From Chloroflexota bacterium (lineage in GTDB: Bacteria > Chloroflexota > Dehalococcoidia > CAUJGQ01), in assembly GCA_963170165.1 (NCBI GenBank), contig CAUJGQ010000047.1, forward strand, positions 1-64,000: a stretch of DNA of 64,000 nt, in the 5' to 3' direction. Below, piece by piece: positions 1 through 8,400 of this stretch; position 1 is the first letter of the stretch, and each line of letters begins with the position of its first letter. The notes below the pieces were generated by a model. The model had not been told where the DNA came from and searched no databases. It worked only from the letters and a program-made list of their open reading frames with translations. A program made the translations under genes and the position numbers.

Positions 1-9
1 TCGCGCCGC

Positions 10-552
10 TCAGTCCACCGGGAACAGGTACTGCGCACGCGCCCAGCCGCGGCCGGTCACCTCGCTCCACACCTCAAACCAGTCCTCGCCATCCTCTTCA
101 ATCGGGCCGTTGGTTACCAGAAACCGATGATAGCTGGCTACGCAGTGGTCGTACGGCGCCGACGCCCCTGGAAACGCACGCACCGACAGGCAACCACTGG
201 CAACGATTGCCTGAACGACGTCTTGCGGCTGAAAGGTGAAGCCGGGCTCGCAGGTGTAGGCTACCCGCGCCAGAACGTCTGCCACACGTGCCCCGCCAAC
301 CCAGTAGTAGGCCGCCCGCGAGTAGACCAGGTACCAGCCATCCTGCTCGCCGGCCACGGTCAGCCATTCGCCGCAGGACGCGACGTGGGCAATTCCAGCG
401 TCGCTCGACGGCTCGCCTCGCAGCGCGGCGCCGTACGGCTTGATGACCTCCACCGCTTCTGGCAAGGTCGTGGCCTGCACCCGGTCGCTGCCGCGGTTGG
501 ACAAGGCAAGCAAGGCAATCATCAGTGCTGCTCTCAACAGCGTTCGCGCCAT
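10..552 (-). CDS. Secreted protein with two bacterial SH3-like domains
   Basis: A 180-residue protein, probably exported. The start at 552 is chosen because GGAGGT lies seven bases upstream; longer in-frame extensions lack a ribosome site. Residues 1-26 look like a signal peptide (MARTLLRAALMIALLAL core). Two SH3_3-like segments follow: about 40-90 (YGAALRGEPSS, then a Tyr/Trp-rich stretch) and about 115-180 (SVRAFPG through GWARAQYLF). Such domains usually bind cell-wall peptides or act as surface modules. No catalytic domain is attached. It is divergent from the luxE-like gene. The domain call is by pattern; the ligand is unknown. Confidence 0.75.
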   Translation of the reverse strand: MARTLLRAALMIALLALSNRGSDRVQATTLPEAVEVIKPYGAALRGEPSSDAGIAHVASCGEWLTVAGEQDGWYLVYSRAAYYWVGGARVADVLARVAYTCEPGFTFQPQDVVQAIVASGCLSVRAFPGASAPYDHCVASYHRFLVTNGPIEEDGEDWFEVWSEVTGRGWARAQYLFPVD

Positions 553-797
553 CGGCTGCACCTCCATGCATCTGAGTTCCCCGAATTCCGGCACCGGCCG
601 GCTGTGGACACCGGCACGATCTCCCCGGGCAGTATCCATGTCCTGGCGAGGGGCACAAACGGGCGAGCGGCCACGGCCAGCCGGACAATCGACAGGCGGA
701 GCCCCGGACTTCGGATACGCGGCGCGCCGTGCTGGTGGCGTCGCACACAACGTGCCGCGTCATGCTGTGCAAGCTACCATGAGCGCAGGAGGCGCGC

Positions 798-1931
798 GTG
801 CAAGGACAACCAGCAGAACGGGAACGTGCGGCCCTCGCAACGGAACTGGCAGCGTGGATGGCGGAGGGTATCCCGCCACCTAGCACACCGCCGGATGAGC
901 AGCGATTTGCTGCGTTTGCCCAACGGGTCTTCACCTATCAGTTCACCGCCAACCTGGCCTACCGCCGCTACTGCGAATGGCGGGGAGTGACGCCGGAGAC
1001 GCTAGCCGGCTGGCAGGATATCCCCGCCGTCGCCACCGACGCCTTCAAAGAGGCGTCGCTCACCTGCTTTCCCCCAGAGCGGTCCGAGCGGATATTTGAA
1101 ACCAGCGGCACGACGCAGGGAGAGCGGCGCGGGCGCCACTATCTGCGCTCGGATGCGTTGTATCGGGCGGCCGCGCTGCCCAACTTTGACGCGCATGTGC
1201 GCCCAGACGGCCGGCCGCTCACCCCGGTTGTGCTGTTCTTCGCGCCAGCCGCGCTGCCCAGCTCGTCGCTGGCGCACATGTTTGGCATGGTCACCGGCAG
1301 TTGGGGCTCAGCGGGCTCGCACGGCGATGGACATACCTACTTTGCCGGCCCGGCCGGACTGGACCTGGAGGGGGCGGCGCAACGGCTGGCCGGCCTGGCA
1401 GCAGCGGGTGCACCCGTGTTGCTGATGGGCGCCGCCTTTGCCTTCGTCCACCTGCTCGATCACCTGGCTACGGCCGCCCGGCGGATCCCATTGCCGGCGG
1501 GCTCGCGCATTATGGATACCGGCGGCTACAAAGGACGATCACGCGAGGTGTCCAAGACAGACCTCTATCGCATGTACACCACGGCCCTCGGTATCCCGGA
1601 TGATCACATCGTCAACGAGTACGGCATGACGGAGATGTCCTCCCAGTTCTACGATGGTGTGCTGCGTGGCGAGCGCACGCGCAGGAAGATGCCCCCGCCC
1701 TGGGTGCGCACACGCGTTGTCGACCCGGAGACGCTGGCGCCCGTTCCGCTCGGGACCACCGGCGTCCTCTGGCATCTAGACCTGGCGAATCTTGACTCGG
1801 TAGCGGCGCTGCAAACCGCGGACCTGGGCGTCGCGCTCCACGGCGGCTTCGAGGTGCTGGGCCGCGCGGCCGGGTCCGCGGCGCGCGGCTGCTCACTGGC
1901 GGTTGAGGACCTGCTCCATGCCCAGCGCTGA
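798..1931 (+). CDS. LuxE-like acyl-protein synthetase
   Basis: A 377-residue member of the LuxE (acyl-protein synthetase) family, which activates a fatty acid with ATP and hands the acyl group to LuxC. GTG start with AGGAGG at 787-792. The phosphate-binding adenylation-type motif ETSGTTQGE is at residues 101-109, and the conserved segment IMDTGGYKGRSRE near 240, followed by NEYGMTEMSSQFYD, is typical of the family. The stop overlaps the start of the luxC-like gene by 14 bases, so the two products are probably made together. A -10-like TACCAT lies at 775-780. No luxAB or luxD is nearby, so light production is not implied; reversible long-chain acyl/aldehyde interconversion is the likely role. 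Confidence 0.85.
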   Translation: MQGQPAERERAALATELAAWMAEGIPPPSTPPDEQRFAAFAQRVFTYQFTANLAYRRYCEWRGVTPETLAGWQDIPAVATDAFKEASLTCFPPERSERIFETSGTTQGERRGRHYLRSDALYRAAALPNFDAHVRPDGRPLTPVVLFFAPAALPSSSLAHMFGMVTGSWGSAGSHGDGHTYFAGPAGLDLEGAAQRLAGLAAAGAPVLLMGAAFAFVHLLDHLATAARRIPLPAGSRIMDTGGYKGRSREVSKTDLYRMYTTALGIPDDHIVNEYGMTEMSSQFYDGVLRGERTRRKMPPPWVRTRVVDPETLAPVPLGTTGVLWHLDLANLDSVAALQTADLGVALHGGFEVLGRAAGSAARGCSLAVEDLLHAQR

Positions 1932-3273
1932 CGGCGACCGCTGCCAGCGATTCCCACCAGCAGCCGAGCCACTGACCCCGGCGCGGCTGAGCACGCTGGC
2001 GGCCGCGTTGCGGACGGCCGGCGCCGGCCTGTCCGCCATGCCCGTCCACGCCATCATCGCCACAGTCAACCGCGCACTGACGCGGCTGGCAGGGACCGAT
2101 GCGGTGAACGTCGCGAAGCTGGCGGCCGCATCGGGATACCACCCAGCCACGGTCCGTGCAGGGCTGCGGGATCTGTCTCTTGCTTTCTCCACGCAGCAGC
2201 TGGAGCACTTGATCGAGCGGGAGATCGGTGGCCCCGGACCGCTGGATGGCTTCGCCGCACGGCCAGATGGCCGCGGCTGGTCCCGCGCCTTTGGCCCGGC
2301 GCTGTCAGTGCTGGTGATGGCGGGAAGCGTCTATCCGGCCGTGGCCGAGAGCGTCATCCTCTGTCTGCTGGCCAAGTCACCCTGCCTGCTCAAGCTGCCC
2401 TCGCGTGACCCGGCGTTCGCGCTGATGCTGTGCGCCGCGCTGGCCGGCGAGGATGAGCGGCTCGGCCGGGCACTGGCCGCCGTGTCGTGGCCGGCCTGGG
2501 ACCATCAGATGCACGCCGCGGCCTTTGGTGCAGCCGAAACGGTGATCGCCTACGGCGGCGCGGAGGCGATGGCTGCCGTGCGAGCGCTGGTCCCGCCCGC
2601 AGTCCGGCTGATCACCCACGGGCCGAAGCTCAGCCTTGCCGTCATCCCGGCAGCGGACGCGCAGCCGGCTGCGGTGGCAGAGGCAGTGGCGGCCGACGTG
2701 GCGGCGTACGACCAGCAGGGCTGCGTCTCCCCGCACACCATCTACGTGACCGGCAGCCTTGACTCGGCCACCGCGTTCGGCGAACGGGTAGCCGCGGCGT
2801 TGGCGGCACGGGAACGCGAGCAACCACGGGGCATGCTCACCCCAAGCGCGGCTGTGGCAATCCGCCAGGCGCGCGGCGCTGCCGAGTTCCGGCCGGGGGC
2901 GGCGGTGTTCGCTTCTTCTGGTAGCACCGCCTGGACCGTGATCGTTGACCCGGAGCCGGCGTTCGCCGTCTCATGTCTCAACCGGCTGGTGTACATCAAG
3001 CCAATCGTCTCGCTCGCGGCGTTGCCCGCGGCACTCGCGCCAGTGGCGCCCTACCTGCAGACGGCCGGCGCCGGCGGTGATGACGCCTTCCGGTTGGCCG
3101 TGGCTGAGGTATGCGGGCCGCTGGGGGTGGCGCGCGTGTGCCCCCTCGGACAGATGCAGCAACCGCCCGCGGACTGGCGTCACGACGGCCGCCCGCGCCT
3201 GCTCGAGCTGCTGCGCTGGACGGACATCGACCGCACGCAGGCAGCTATGGGCGCCGCTCGTCCAACCGCTTGA
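1918..3273 (+). CDS. LuxC-like acyl-CoA reductase
   Basis: A 451-residue LuxC-family fatty acyl reductase: NADPH-dependent reduction of an acyl-enzyme thioester to a long-chain aldehyde (family knowledge). The start ATG at 1918 is preferred to a TTG at 1903 because GAGG sits eight bases before it. The catalytic cysteine is Cys269 in DQQGCVSPHT, matching the QQGCxSP signature of LuxC; VMAGSVYPAV and LLKLPSRDP near 125-160 fit the cofactor-binding half. It overlaps the luxE-like gene by 14 bases. The pair resembles luxC/luxE without the thioesterase (luxD) or luciferase genes. The physiological substrate is unknown. Confidence 0.88.
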   Translation: MPSADGDRCQRFPPAAEPLTPARLSTLAAALRTAGAGLSAMPVHAIIATVNRALTRLAGTDAVNVAKLAAASGYHPATVRAGLRDLSLAFSTQQLEHLIEREIGGPGPLDGFAARPDGRGWSRAFGPALSVLVMAGSVYPAVAESVILCLLAKSPCLLKLPSRDPAFALMLCAALAGEDERLGRALAAVSWPAWDHQMHAAAFGAAETVIAYGGAEAMAAVRALVPPAVRLITHGPKLSLAVIPAADAQPAAVAEAVAADVAAYDQQGCVSPHTIYVTGSLDSATAFGERVAAALAAREREQPRGMLTPSAAVAIRQARGAAEFRPGAAVFASSGSTAWTVIVDPEPAFAVSCLNRLVYIKPIVSLAALPAALAPVAPYLQTAGAGGDDAFRLAVAEVCGPLGVARVCPLGQMQQPPADWRHDGRPRLLELLRWTDIDRTQAAMGAARPTA

Positions 3274-3299
3274 CCGGCCACGGGCCGCCTACCGATAAT
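3270..3299 (+). promoter_or_regulatory. Promoter for the cupredoxin gene
   Basis: TTGACC (3270-3275) and GATAAT (3294-3299) are separated by 18 bases, each one mismatch from the sigma-70 consensus. The -35 overlaps the stop codon of the luxC-like gene. Predicted start near 3306 gives a leader of about 100 bases that contains the hairpin GCCGGT-CACT-ACCGGC at 3350-3365. Confidence 0.6.
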
Positions 3300-3406
3300 G
3301 CGCGCGTCTCCGATTCCACCCCGCTGCACTCGGCGTCACCGCGACCATTGCCGGTCACTACCGGCTGTACGGCGCGGGCTTGACCGGTAAGGGGGAGGGA
3401 GCAGAC

Positions 3407-4588
3407 ATGAGCCGGCCAGCACGGATGGGGCTTCGTGTCACGGCCGTGGCGGCGCTGCTGGCGGTCGCCGTGTTGATCGGACCGGTACAGGCGCCGGCCG
3501 GCGCCCAATTGGAAGCCGCCGTCAATATCCAGGGGTTTGCCTTCACGCCGGCGGATCTGACCGTCAGCGCCGGGACGACGGTGCGCTGGACGCAAAGCGA
3601 CAGTGCGCTCCACACCGTGACCTCCAGTGTGCCCGACGCGGCCAATGCGGGTGCGGTGTTCCGCTCCGAGTCCCTTGGCGCCGGTGAGGCCTTCTCGTTC
3701 ACATTCAGTGAGTCTGGGGTGTTCCCTTACTTCTGCGAAATCCACCCGCGGATGCGCGGCATGGTGACCGTCACCGGTGAGGCGCCCGCGGCCGGCGGCG
3801 AACCGGAGCCGGAGCTACAGCCGGCGCCGGGGCCGTCGACGCAGATCGAGGCGCCGGCCACCGCCATCGTTGCCCGTGACTTCTCCTTCTCTGCGCCTGC
3901 GGCCATCAGCCAGGGGCTAAACAAGCTCACGCTCACGAACGAGGGCCAAGAGCCGCATCACGCCCAACTGTTGCGGCTGAATGACGGCGTAACGGCAGAG
4001 CAATTCGGCGCGGCTGCGCAGCAGGGGCCCGGCCCCCTCTTCACTCTGGTCACCTTCCGTGGCGGCCCGGGCGCCATCGACCCCGGTGGCGAGCAGGTGG
4101 TGTGGGTGGATCTGCCGGTGGGTTCGTACCTGATGATCTGCTCAATCGCGAGCCCAGACGGTCTGAGCCACGCAGCCAAGGGCATGACGCAGCCGCTTCA
4201 GGTATCACCGGCAGCGATCTCCGCCGCGCCACCCCAGTCCAGCGCCGAAGTTGAGATGGGAGATTTCGGCTTTGACCTGCCGGATCTCCGGGCCGGAACG
4301 CAGGTCATCATGCTGACAAACACGGGCGCCCAGGCGCATGAAATGACGCTGATCAAGCTCGCAGCCGGGGCAGGGGCGGCAGACACGCTCGCCTTCTTTG
4401 CCGCTCCCGCCGGGCCGCCGCCGTTCAGCAGCGCCGGTGGCTTCCAGGCGGTGGGTCCGGGCCTGTCCGGTTGGGCACAGATAGACCTCAGCGCTGGGAG
4501 TTACCTCGCGATCTGCAGCGTGCCTGACCCGGACAGTGGCAGGCCACATTACGAGCTGGGCATGGTCAGCAGCTTCGCGGTCCCGTAG
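3407..4588 (+). CDS. Secreted triple-cupredoxin (type-1 copper) protein
   Basis: A 393-residue exported protein. The start at 3407 follows a GGGAGGGA ribosome site; residues 1-33 are a signal peptide ending near APAGAQ. Three successive cupredoxin-like domains are visible. Domain 1 (about 36-124) carries His69 and the amicyanin-type cluster Cys110-x2-His113-x2-Met116. Domain 2 (about 150-266) has His184/His185, Cys245, His255, Met260. Domain 3 (about 282-393) has His311, Cys370, His381, Met386. A Pro/Glu-rich linker (125-150) separates domains 1 and 2. It could carry electrons outside the membrane or bind copper. Domain 1 is confident; copper binding by 2 and 3 is inferred from the His...Cys...His...Met order, with longer Cys-His spacings than usual. 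Confidence 0.82.
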   Translation: MSRPARMGLRVTAVAALLAVAVLIGPVQAPAGAQLEAAVNIQGFAFTPADLTVSAGTTVRWTQSDSALHTVTSSVPDAANAGAVFRSESLGAGEAFSFTFSESGVFPYFCEIHPRMRGMVTVTGEAPAAGGEPEPELQPAPGPSTQIEAPATAIVARDFSFSAPAAISQGLNKLTLTNEGQEPHHAQLLRLNDGVTAEQFGAAAQQGPGPLFTLVTFRGGPGAIDPGGEQVVWVDLPVGSYLMICSIASPDGLSHAAKGMTQPLQVSPAAISAAPPQSSAEVEMGDFGFDLPDLRAGTQVIMLTNTGAQAHEMTLIKLAAGAGAADTLAFFAAPAGPPPFSSAGGFQAVGPGLSGWAQIDLSAGSYLAICSVPDPDSGRPHYELGMVSSFAVP

Positions 4589-4623
4589 CGTCGCCCGCGC
4601 CAAAGCCGCGAGTTCGCGTGCCA

Positions 4624-5472
4624 TCAATGGCGGGGCTGCTGCTGCAGCCACCACTCCGCCACCTCCAGTTGGGTGGCGAAGCGCACACCTGCGCGGGCGC
4701 GCATATGGCGCAGCAGCCGCTCCAGCATCAGGATCCGGTGCCCGCGGCCGATGATCTGCGGATGCATGGTCAGCGTAAACACGCCGCCGGGCACGCGGTC
4801 GTACATGAAGTCGAACTCGTCCTGCCAGATCTCCAGTACCTGCGAGGCCGGGGTCAGCCCGGTGCGCGTCTGATAGCTGTACTGAAAGTACGGCGCATCG
4901 TCCAGAATCCAGTGCACCGGCATCTCAATCAGGTCCGTCTCCTGGCCAAAAGTGTAGGCGCGGTCTTTGTGCGCCACATCGCCGGCCCGGCAGCGGTACA
5001 GGGAGAAGTCATCGCCCATCAGGCTGGAGTCGTACACAAAGCCCTGATCACGCAGGATATCCAGCGAATTGGGGCTGAGATCCCAGGAGGGCGAGCGAAA
5101 GCCGCGCGGGCGGACCCCGGCGGCGCGCTCGATGGCGTCACTACCCCGCCGGATGACGGCGCGCTCGGTATCCGCGTCCAGCGTATTCGGTACTTCGTGC
5201 ATGTATCCGTGGTTGCCGAGCTCGTGGCCGCGCCGGGCCATCTCCGCCACCAGCGCCGGCCACGTGTCGGCGCTGTGGCCCGGCACAAAGAAGGTCGCCT
5301 TCGCCTCAAACCGGTCCAGGGTCTCCAGCACGCGCGGCACGCCGACGCGGGCGCCATATTCCCCACGTGAGAGCGGCGTCGGCGAATCCATATCGCGGAA
5401 GATCCACGACGACATGGCGTCGAAGTCGAAGCTCAGACACACCCACGCCCGCGGTCCGTTGTCATCAGTCAT
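4624..5472 (-). CDS. Polysaccharide deacetylase family protein (NodB fold)
   Basis: A 282-residue NodB-homology protein. Metal/catalytic motifs: SFDFD (Asp16, Asp18), the zinc-binding HGNH-type motif with His88 and His92 in GNHGYMHE, and RSPSWD (Arg126 onward). It probably removes acetyl or formyl-like groups from a glycan or a related amide; the short form without signal peptide resembles the HpPgdA/allantoinase-like branch rather than secreted chitin deacetylases. GGGAG lies eight bases before ATG, and a perfect -10 TATAAT (minus strand, 5502-5507) lies upstream with no clear -35. It is divergent from rlmD. Confidence 0.8.
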   Translation of the reverse strand: MTDDNGPRAWVCLSFDFDAMSSWIFRDMDSPTPLSRGEYGARVGVPRVLETLDRFEAKATFFVPGHSADTWPALVAEMARRGHELGNHGYMHEVPNTLDADTERAVIRRGSDAIERAAGVRPRGFRSPSWDLSPNSLDILRDQGFVYDSSLMGDDFSLYRCRAGDVAHKDRAYTFGQETDLIEMPVHWILDDAPYFQYSYQTRTGLTPASQVLEIWQDEFDFMYDRVPGGVFTLTMHPQIIGRGHRILMLERLLRHMRARAGVRFATQLEVAEWWLQQQPRH

Positions 5473-5664
5473 CGCGCCGCTCCCTGGCCATCATCAGGGG
5501 GATTATACGCATCGCGGCCTCTCCGGGCGGAGCGTGTCACCGCTTGTCGTGCCGGCATCCCACCAAGCCAGGTGTGAGCGTAACCATCGCGCCGGTATAC
5601 CTCATAGCCAGCCGCCAGGCGCAGCTTCCCGGCGGCGACAGCGCTCACGTTGCCTTCCAACCCG

Positions 5665-5679
5665 TATCATGACTGCATG
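5665..5679 (+). promoter_or_regulatory. Leaderless promoter of rlmD (-10 TATCAT)
   Basis: The -10-like TATCAT (5665-5670) ends exactly six bases before the ATG at 5677, so transcription should begin at the start codon. No Shine-Dalgarno is present. No good -35 is seen. Confidence 0.5.
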
Positions 5680-6942
5680 GGACGGCGTGACCGCGGCCGG
5701 TGGGACATCCCGCCCGCCGGCGAAACCTTACGGCTGCATCTCGACTCGCTCAGCCATCAAGGGGCCGCGATTGGCCGGCTCGATGGCCAGGTGGTGTTTG
5801 CCGCCTATGGCATCCCCGGCGAGGAGGTCGACGTCTACATCGAGAAAGTGCACAAGGACTATCTGGAGGGGCGGGTAGTGGCGGTGCACACGCCCTCACC
5901 CGAACGAGTGGCGCCGCGCTGCGAGTACTTCGGCGCGTGCGGTGGCTGCCAGCTTCAGCACATCTCGTACGAGGGCCAGCTCGCCTTGAAACGCCAGATC
6001 GTTGGTGAGCAGCTACGCCGTATCGGCAAGCTGCACGATGTCACCGTGGGGCCAGCCCTGCCCTCGCCCGATCCCTGGTACTACCGCAACCATGCCCGCT
6101 TCACGGTGGACCGCGACGGCTTCCTCGGCTTCACCATGCGCGGTCGCAGGCGCATCGTCCGCACTATGACCTGCTACATTCACAATCCGTGGATCCGCGA
6201 TACCATGCAGGCGCTCCAGGGACGCTGTCGCGGGCTGCGGCAGGTGGCGTTGCGGACGGGCATCTATACCGGCGACCGGCTGATCCAGCCGCCGCTAGAC
6301 GGTAAGCTCAGCGACCGGCCGGCCGAGAGTGAAGGTACGCCATTGCCGCCGCTGCCACTGCCGCTGCCACTCATCGCAAGCGGCCAGCGCGAATACGATG
6401 AGTGCCTGCTCGGCGCCCGCTTCCACGTCTCAGCCGCTTCGTTCTTTCAAGTGAACACGCTCCAGGCCGAGAACCTGATCCGGCTGGTGCGTGATGGCCT
6501 GGACCTGGGTCCGGATGACATCTTACTGGATGCCTATGCCGGCGTGGGCACGTTCGCCAAGACATTGGCGCCGCTGGTGAGCAAGGCCATCGCCATCGAA
6601 GTGTCTGCCTCCTCGGTGGCAGACGGCCGCCGCAACACCGAGGACGTCGCGAATGTCGAGTGGCTGCTCGGTGAGGTGGAAGCGGTGCTGCCTGTCATGG
6701 CCGAGCGGCCCACCGCCGTCGTGCTGGACCCGTCCCGCCAGGGCTGCGGCGTCTCCACACTGGAGGCGCTGATCGCCGCCGGTGTGCCGCGCCTTGCCTA
6801 TGTCTCGTGTGAACCGGCAACGCTTGCGCGGGACCTACGGATCCTAGTCGATGGCGGCTACCGAGTGGCATCGTTGCAGCCGGTCGATATGTTCCCGCAG
6901 ACCTACCACATCGAATGCGTGGCGGTGCTGCGGCGTGACTGA
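5677..6942 (+). CDS. rlmD: 23S rRNA (uracil-C5)-methyltransferase, RlmD/TrmA family
   Basis: A 421-residue SAM-dependent RNA methyltransferase placing a methyl group on C5 of uridine. An N-terminal TRAM-like segment (15-75) is followed by the [4Fe-4S] ligand set Cys82-x5-Cys88-x2-Cys91 with a fourth Cys in RTMTCYIH. The Rossmann part has DAYAGVGTFAK, and catalytic Cys378 sits in VSCEPATLARD. The ATG at 5677 is chosen over an upstream TTG (5650) because a -10 hexamer lies six bases before it. A Pro/Leu-repeat linker (PLPPLPLPLPL) in the middle domain is unusual. The stop overlaps the maf start. Whether it acts on 23S rRNA or tRNA cannot be settled from sequence. Confidence 0.88.
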   Translation: MGRRDRGRWDIPPAGETLRLHLDSLSHQGAAIGRLDGQVVFAAYGIPGEEVDVYIEKVHKDYLEGRVVAVHTPSPERVAPRCEYFGACGGCQLQHISYEGQLALKRQIVGEQLRRIGKLHDVTVGPALPSPDPWYYRNHARFTVDRDGFLGFTMRGRRRIVRTMTCYIHNPWIRDTMQALQGRCRGLRQVALRTGIYTGDRLIQPPLDGKLSDRPAESEGTPLPPLPLPLPLIASGQREYDECLLGARFHVSAASFFQVNTLQAENLIRLVRDGLDLGPDDILLDAYAGVGTFAKTLAPLVSKAIAIEVSASSVADGRRNTEDVANVEWLLGEVEAVLPVMAERPTAVVLDPSRQGCGVSTLEALIAAGVPRLAYVSCEPATLARDLRILVDGGYRVASLQPVDMFPQTYHIECVAVLRRD

Positions 6943-7564
6943 GCCCGCGTTGGTGCTGGCATCGGCATCGCCACGGCGGCAGGAACTGCTGGCCGCGCTT
7001 GGCCTTCCGTTCGCGGTGAGCGCCACCGACGTCCCCGAACCGCTGGACCCGCACCTTCCCGCCGCCGAGCAAGCGTGCGCGCTGGCGCTGGCCAAGGCGC
7101 GTGCCGCCGCGCGGCATCGCGCTGCACTGACGTTGGGCGCAGATACCATCGTCGTGCTGGATGGCCGGCCGCTGGGAAAGCCTGCCGATGCCGCGGATGC
7201 GCGCCGGATGCTGACAGCGCTGCAGGGCCGAACGCACCGCGTCATCACCGGGTTGGCGGCCGTCCGGAGCGGGCGGCGACAGACAGTGTACGCCGAGACG
7301 GCGGTCGTGATGCGGCCATACACCGACGCCGAGATCACCGCCTACATCGCCGGCGGGGACCCATTCGACAAGGCAGGCGCGTATGCGATCCAGCATCCGG
7401 GCTTTGCGCCAGTAGAGCGGATTGCGGGTTGCTACTGCAACGTGATGGGCCTGCCGCTGTGGACGGCTAGGGCGCTGCTGCTGGACATGGCGCCAGAGCT
7501 GGAGCCTGCCCAGCCCAGCGACACGTTCAGTCGCTGCGCCGTCTGCCCGCTGCGAGGCGGCTGA
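6935..7564 (+). CDS. maf: Maf-like nucleoside triphosphate pyrophosphatase
   Basis: A 209-residue Maf/YhdE-family house-cleaning pyrophosphatase that hydrolyses dTTP/UTP or modified nucleotides. The family signature ASASPRRQELL is at residues 9-19, with GADTIV and RPLGKP in the centre and GGDPFDKAGAYAIQ downstream, the last typical of the dTTP/UTPase branch. The GTG start at 6935 overlaps the rlmD stop by eight bases, so translation is probably coupled. The C-terminus carries an extra tail with two cysteines (SRCAVCPL). It ends three bases from the convergent CAP gene. Confidence 0.9.
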   Translation: MTEPALVLASASPRRQELLAALGLPFAVSATDVPEPLDPHLPAAEQACALALAKARAAARHRAALTLGADTIVVLDGRPLGKPADAADARRMLTALQGRTHRVITGLAAVRSGRRQTVYAETAVVMRPYTDAEITAYIAGGDPFDKAGAYAIQHPGFAPVERIAGCYCNVMGLPLWTARALLLDMAPELEPAQPSDTFSRCAVCPLRGG

Positions 7565-7567
7565 GCA

Positions 7568-8110
7568 CTACCAGCCACCCTCAGTAGCCGCGATATCGCC
7601 GGATGTGACGCCAAAGTCCGCGGTCCAGTACCAGCCGTAGGAGCCACCTGCCCGGCGGGCGATACCGATGTACCGAATGTCGGGATTCATCATGTTGGCG
7701 TAATGCGCTGGTGAACCGGCCCACATCCCCACCGTGGCCACGCCTTCGGCGTAACCGGCGGCCAGATTCTCGCTCACCCAGTCGGTGATGCGATAACCGC
7801 AGTCGTTGAGCCGCTGGGTCCACGACCGGAAGCTGTCGTCATGGCCAAACACGGCGCCGGAGGCCAAATCGCCTGACTTCCACTCGGCGGCGCGGGTGAG
7901 CGTTCCCGAAATCGACAGCGGCGCCAGACCGCCACGGGCGCGCAGGCTGTTGATGCCGTCCAGCGCTGCCTGCTCTTCACCGTCGACCTGGGTGCCGGCG
8001 GGATTGACCGTGCAGGTGTCATAGCCACGCGCGGGCGCGGCTGGGGTCAAGTTACTGAGGCCAATCGCCGCGGCGACGCCCAGCGCAGCGAGCAAGATAC
8101 GTGTTCGCAT
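7568..8110 (-). CDS. Secreted CAP (SCP/PR-1) domain protein
   Basis: A 180-residue exported protein. Residues 1-30 form a signal peptide (ILLAALGVAAAIGL core). The rest is a CAP domain: LDGINSLRARGGLAPL, then WKSGDLASG, VFGHDDSF, WVSENLAAGY and MWAGSPAHYANMMNPD, matching the conserved CAP helices and the His/Glu cavity. Two cysteines (near 33 and 109) may pair. Bacterial CAP proteins are extracellular and mostly of unknown function. The ATG at 8110 is used; the longer TTG form adds two residues. A good promoter about 200 bases upstream implies a long 5' leader. Confidence 0.85.
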   Translation of the reverse strand: MRTRILLAALGVAAAIGLSNLTPAAPARGYDTCTVNPAGTQVDGEEQAALDGINSLRARGGLAPLSISGTLTRAAEWKSGDLASGAVFGHDDSFRSWTQRLNDCGYRITDWVSENLAAGYAEGVATVGMWAGSPAHYANMMNPDIRYIGIARRAGGSYGWYWTADFGVTSGDIAATEGGW

Positions 8111-8318
8111 AGCCAATATGCTCGTGTGTCACCGATTCGCCGGATTCCCGGCTACCGTGATCATCGGCTGGATCCCCGATGCGCTGCAGTGACCATCCGG
8201 ATAATGCACCCGCGGGTCGGCAGGCAAGGAGAAGTGTGCAAGAGCAGACGAGGGGGAAGATGGCCAGCGATGCTGGGCTGCTCTGGGCGTCACCGCGCAT
8301 GGGATGGCGCCTGGCCCT

Positions 8319-8347
8319 ACCCTACGAAGCGAACTTCAGGCTGTCAA
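8319..8347 (-). promoter_or_regulatory. Promoter for the CAP gene, implying a ~200-base leader
   Basis: On the minus strand TTGACA (8347-8342) is a perfect -35, followed after 17 bases by TAGGGT (8324-8319). Transcription would begin near 8312, leaving about 200 untranslated bases before the CAP start. The leader (8111-8312) contains no gene; no known riboswitch was recognised in it. Confidence 0.5.
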
Positions 8348-8400
8348 GCCGAGCAACCGGGCGGCGCAGTGTGCGCGATCCGGCGCACCGCGTGGCGACG

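Noticed and set aside
127-990. A 287-codon plus-strand frame overlapping the SH3 and luxE-like genes
   Set aside because: Crosses two supported genes; composition is not protein-like.
798-3273. A bioluminescence operon
   Set aside because: Only luxC/luxE homologues are present; luciferase and thioesterase genes are absent from the window.
8111-8312. c-di-AMP (ydaO) riboswitch in the CAP leader
   Set aside because: Only a faint likeness at the 3' end; the conserved 5' blocks are missing.
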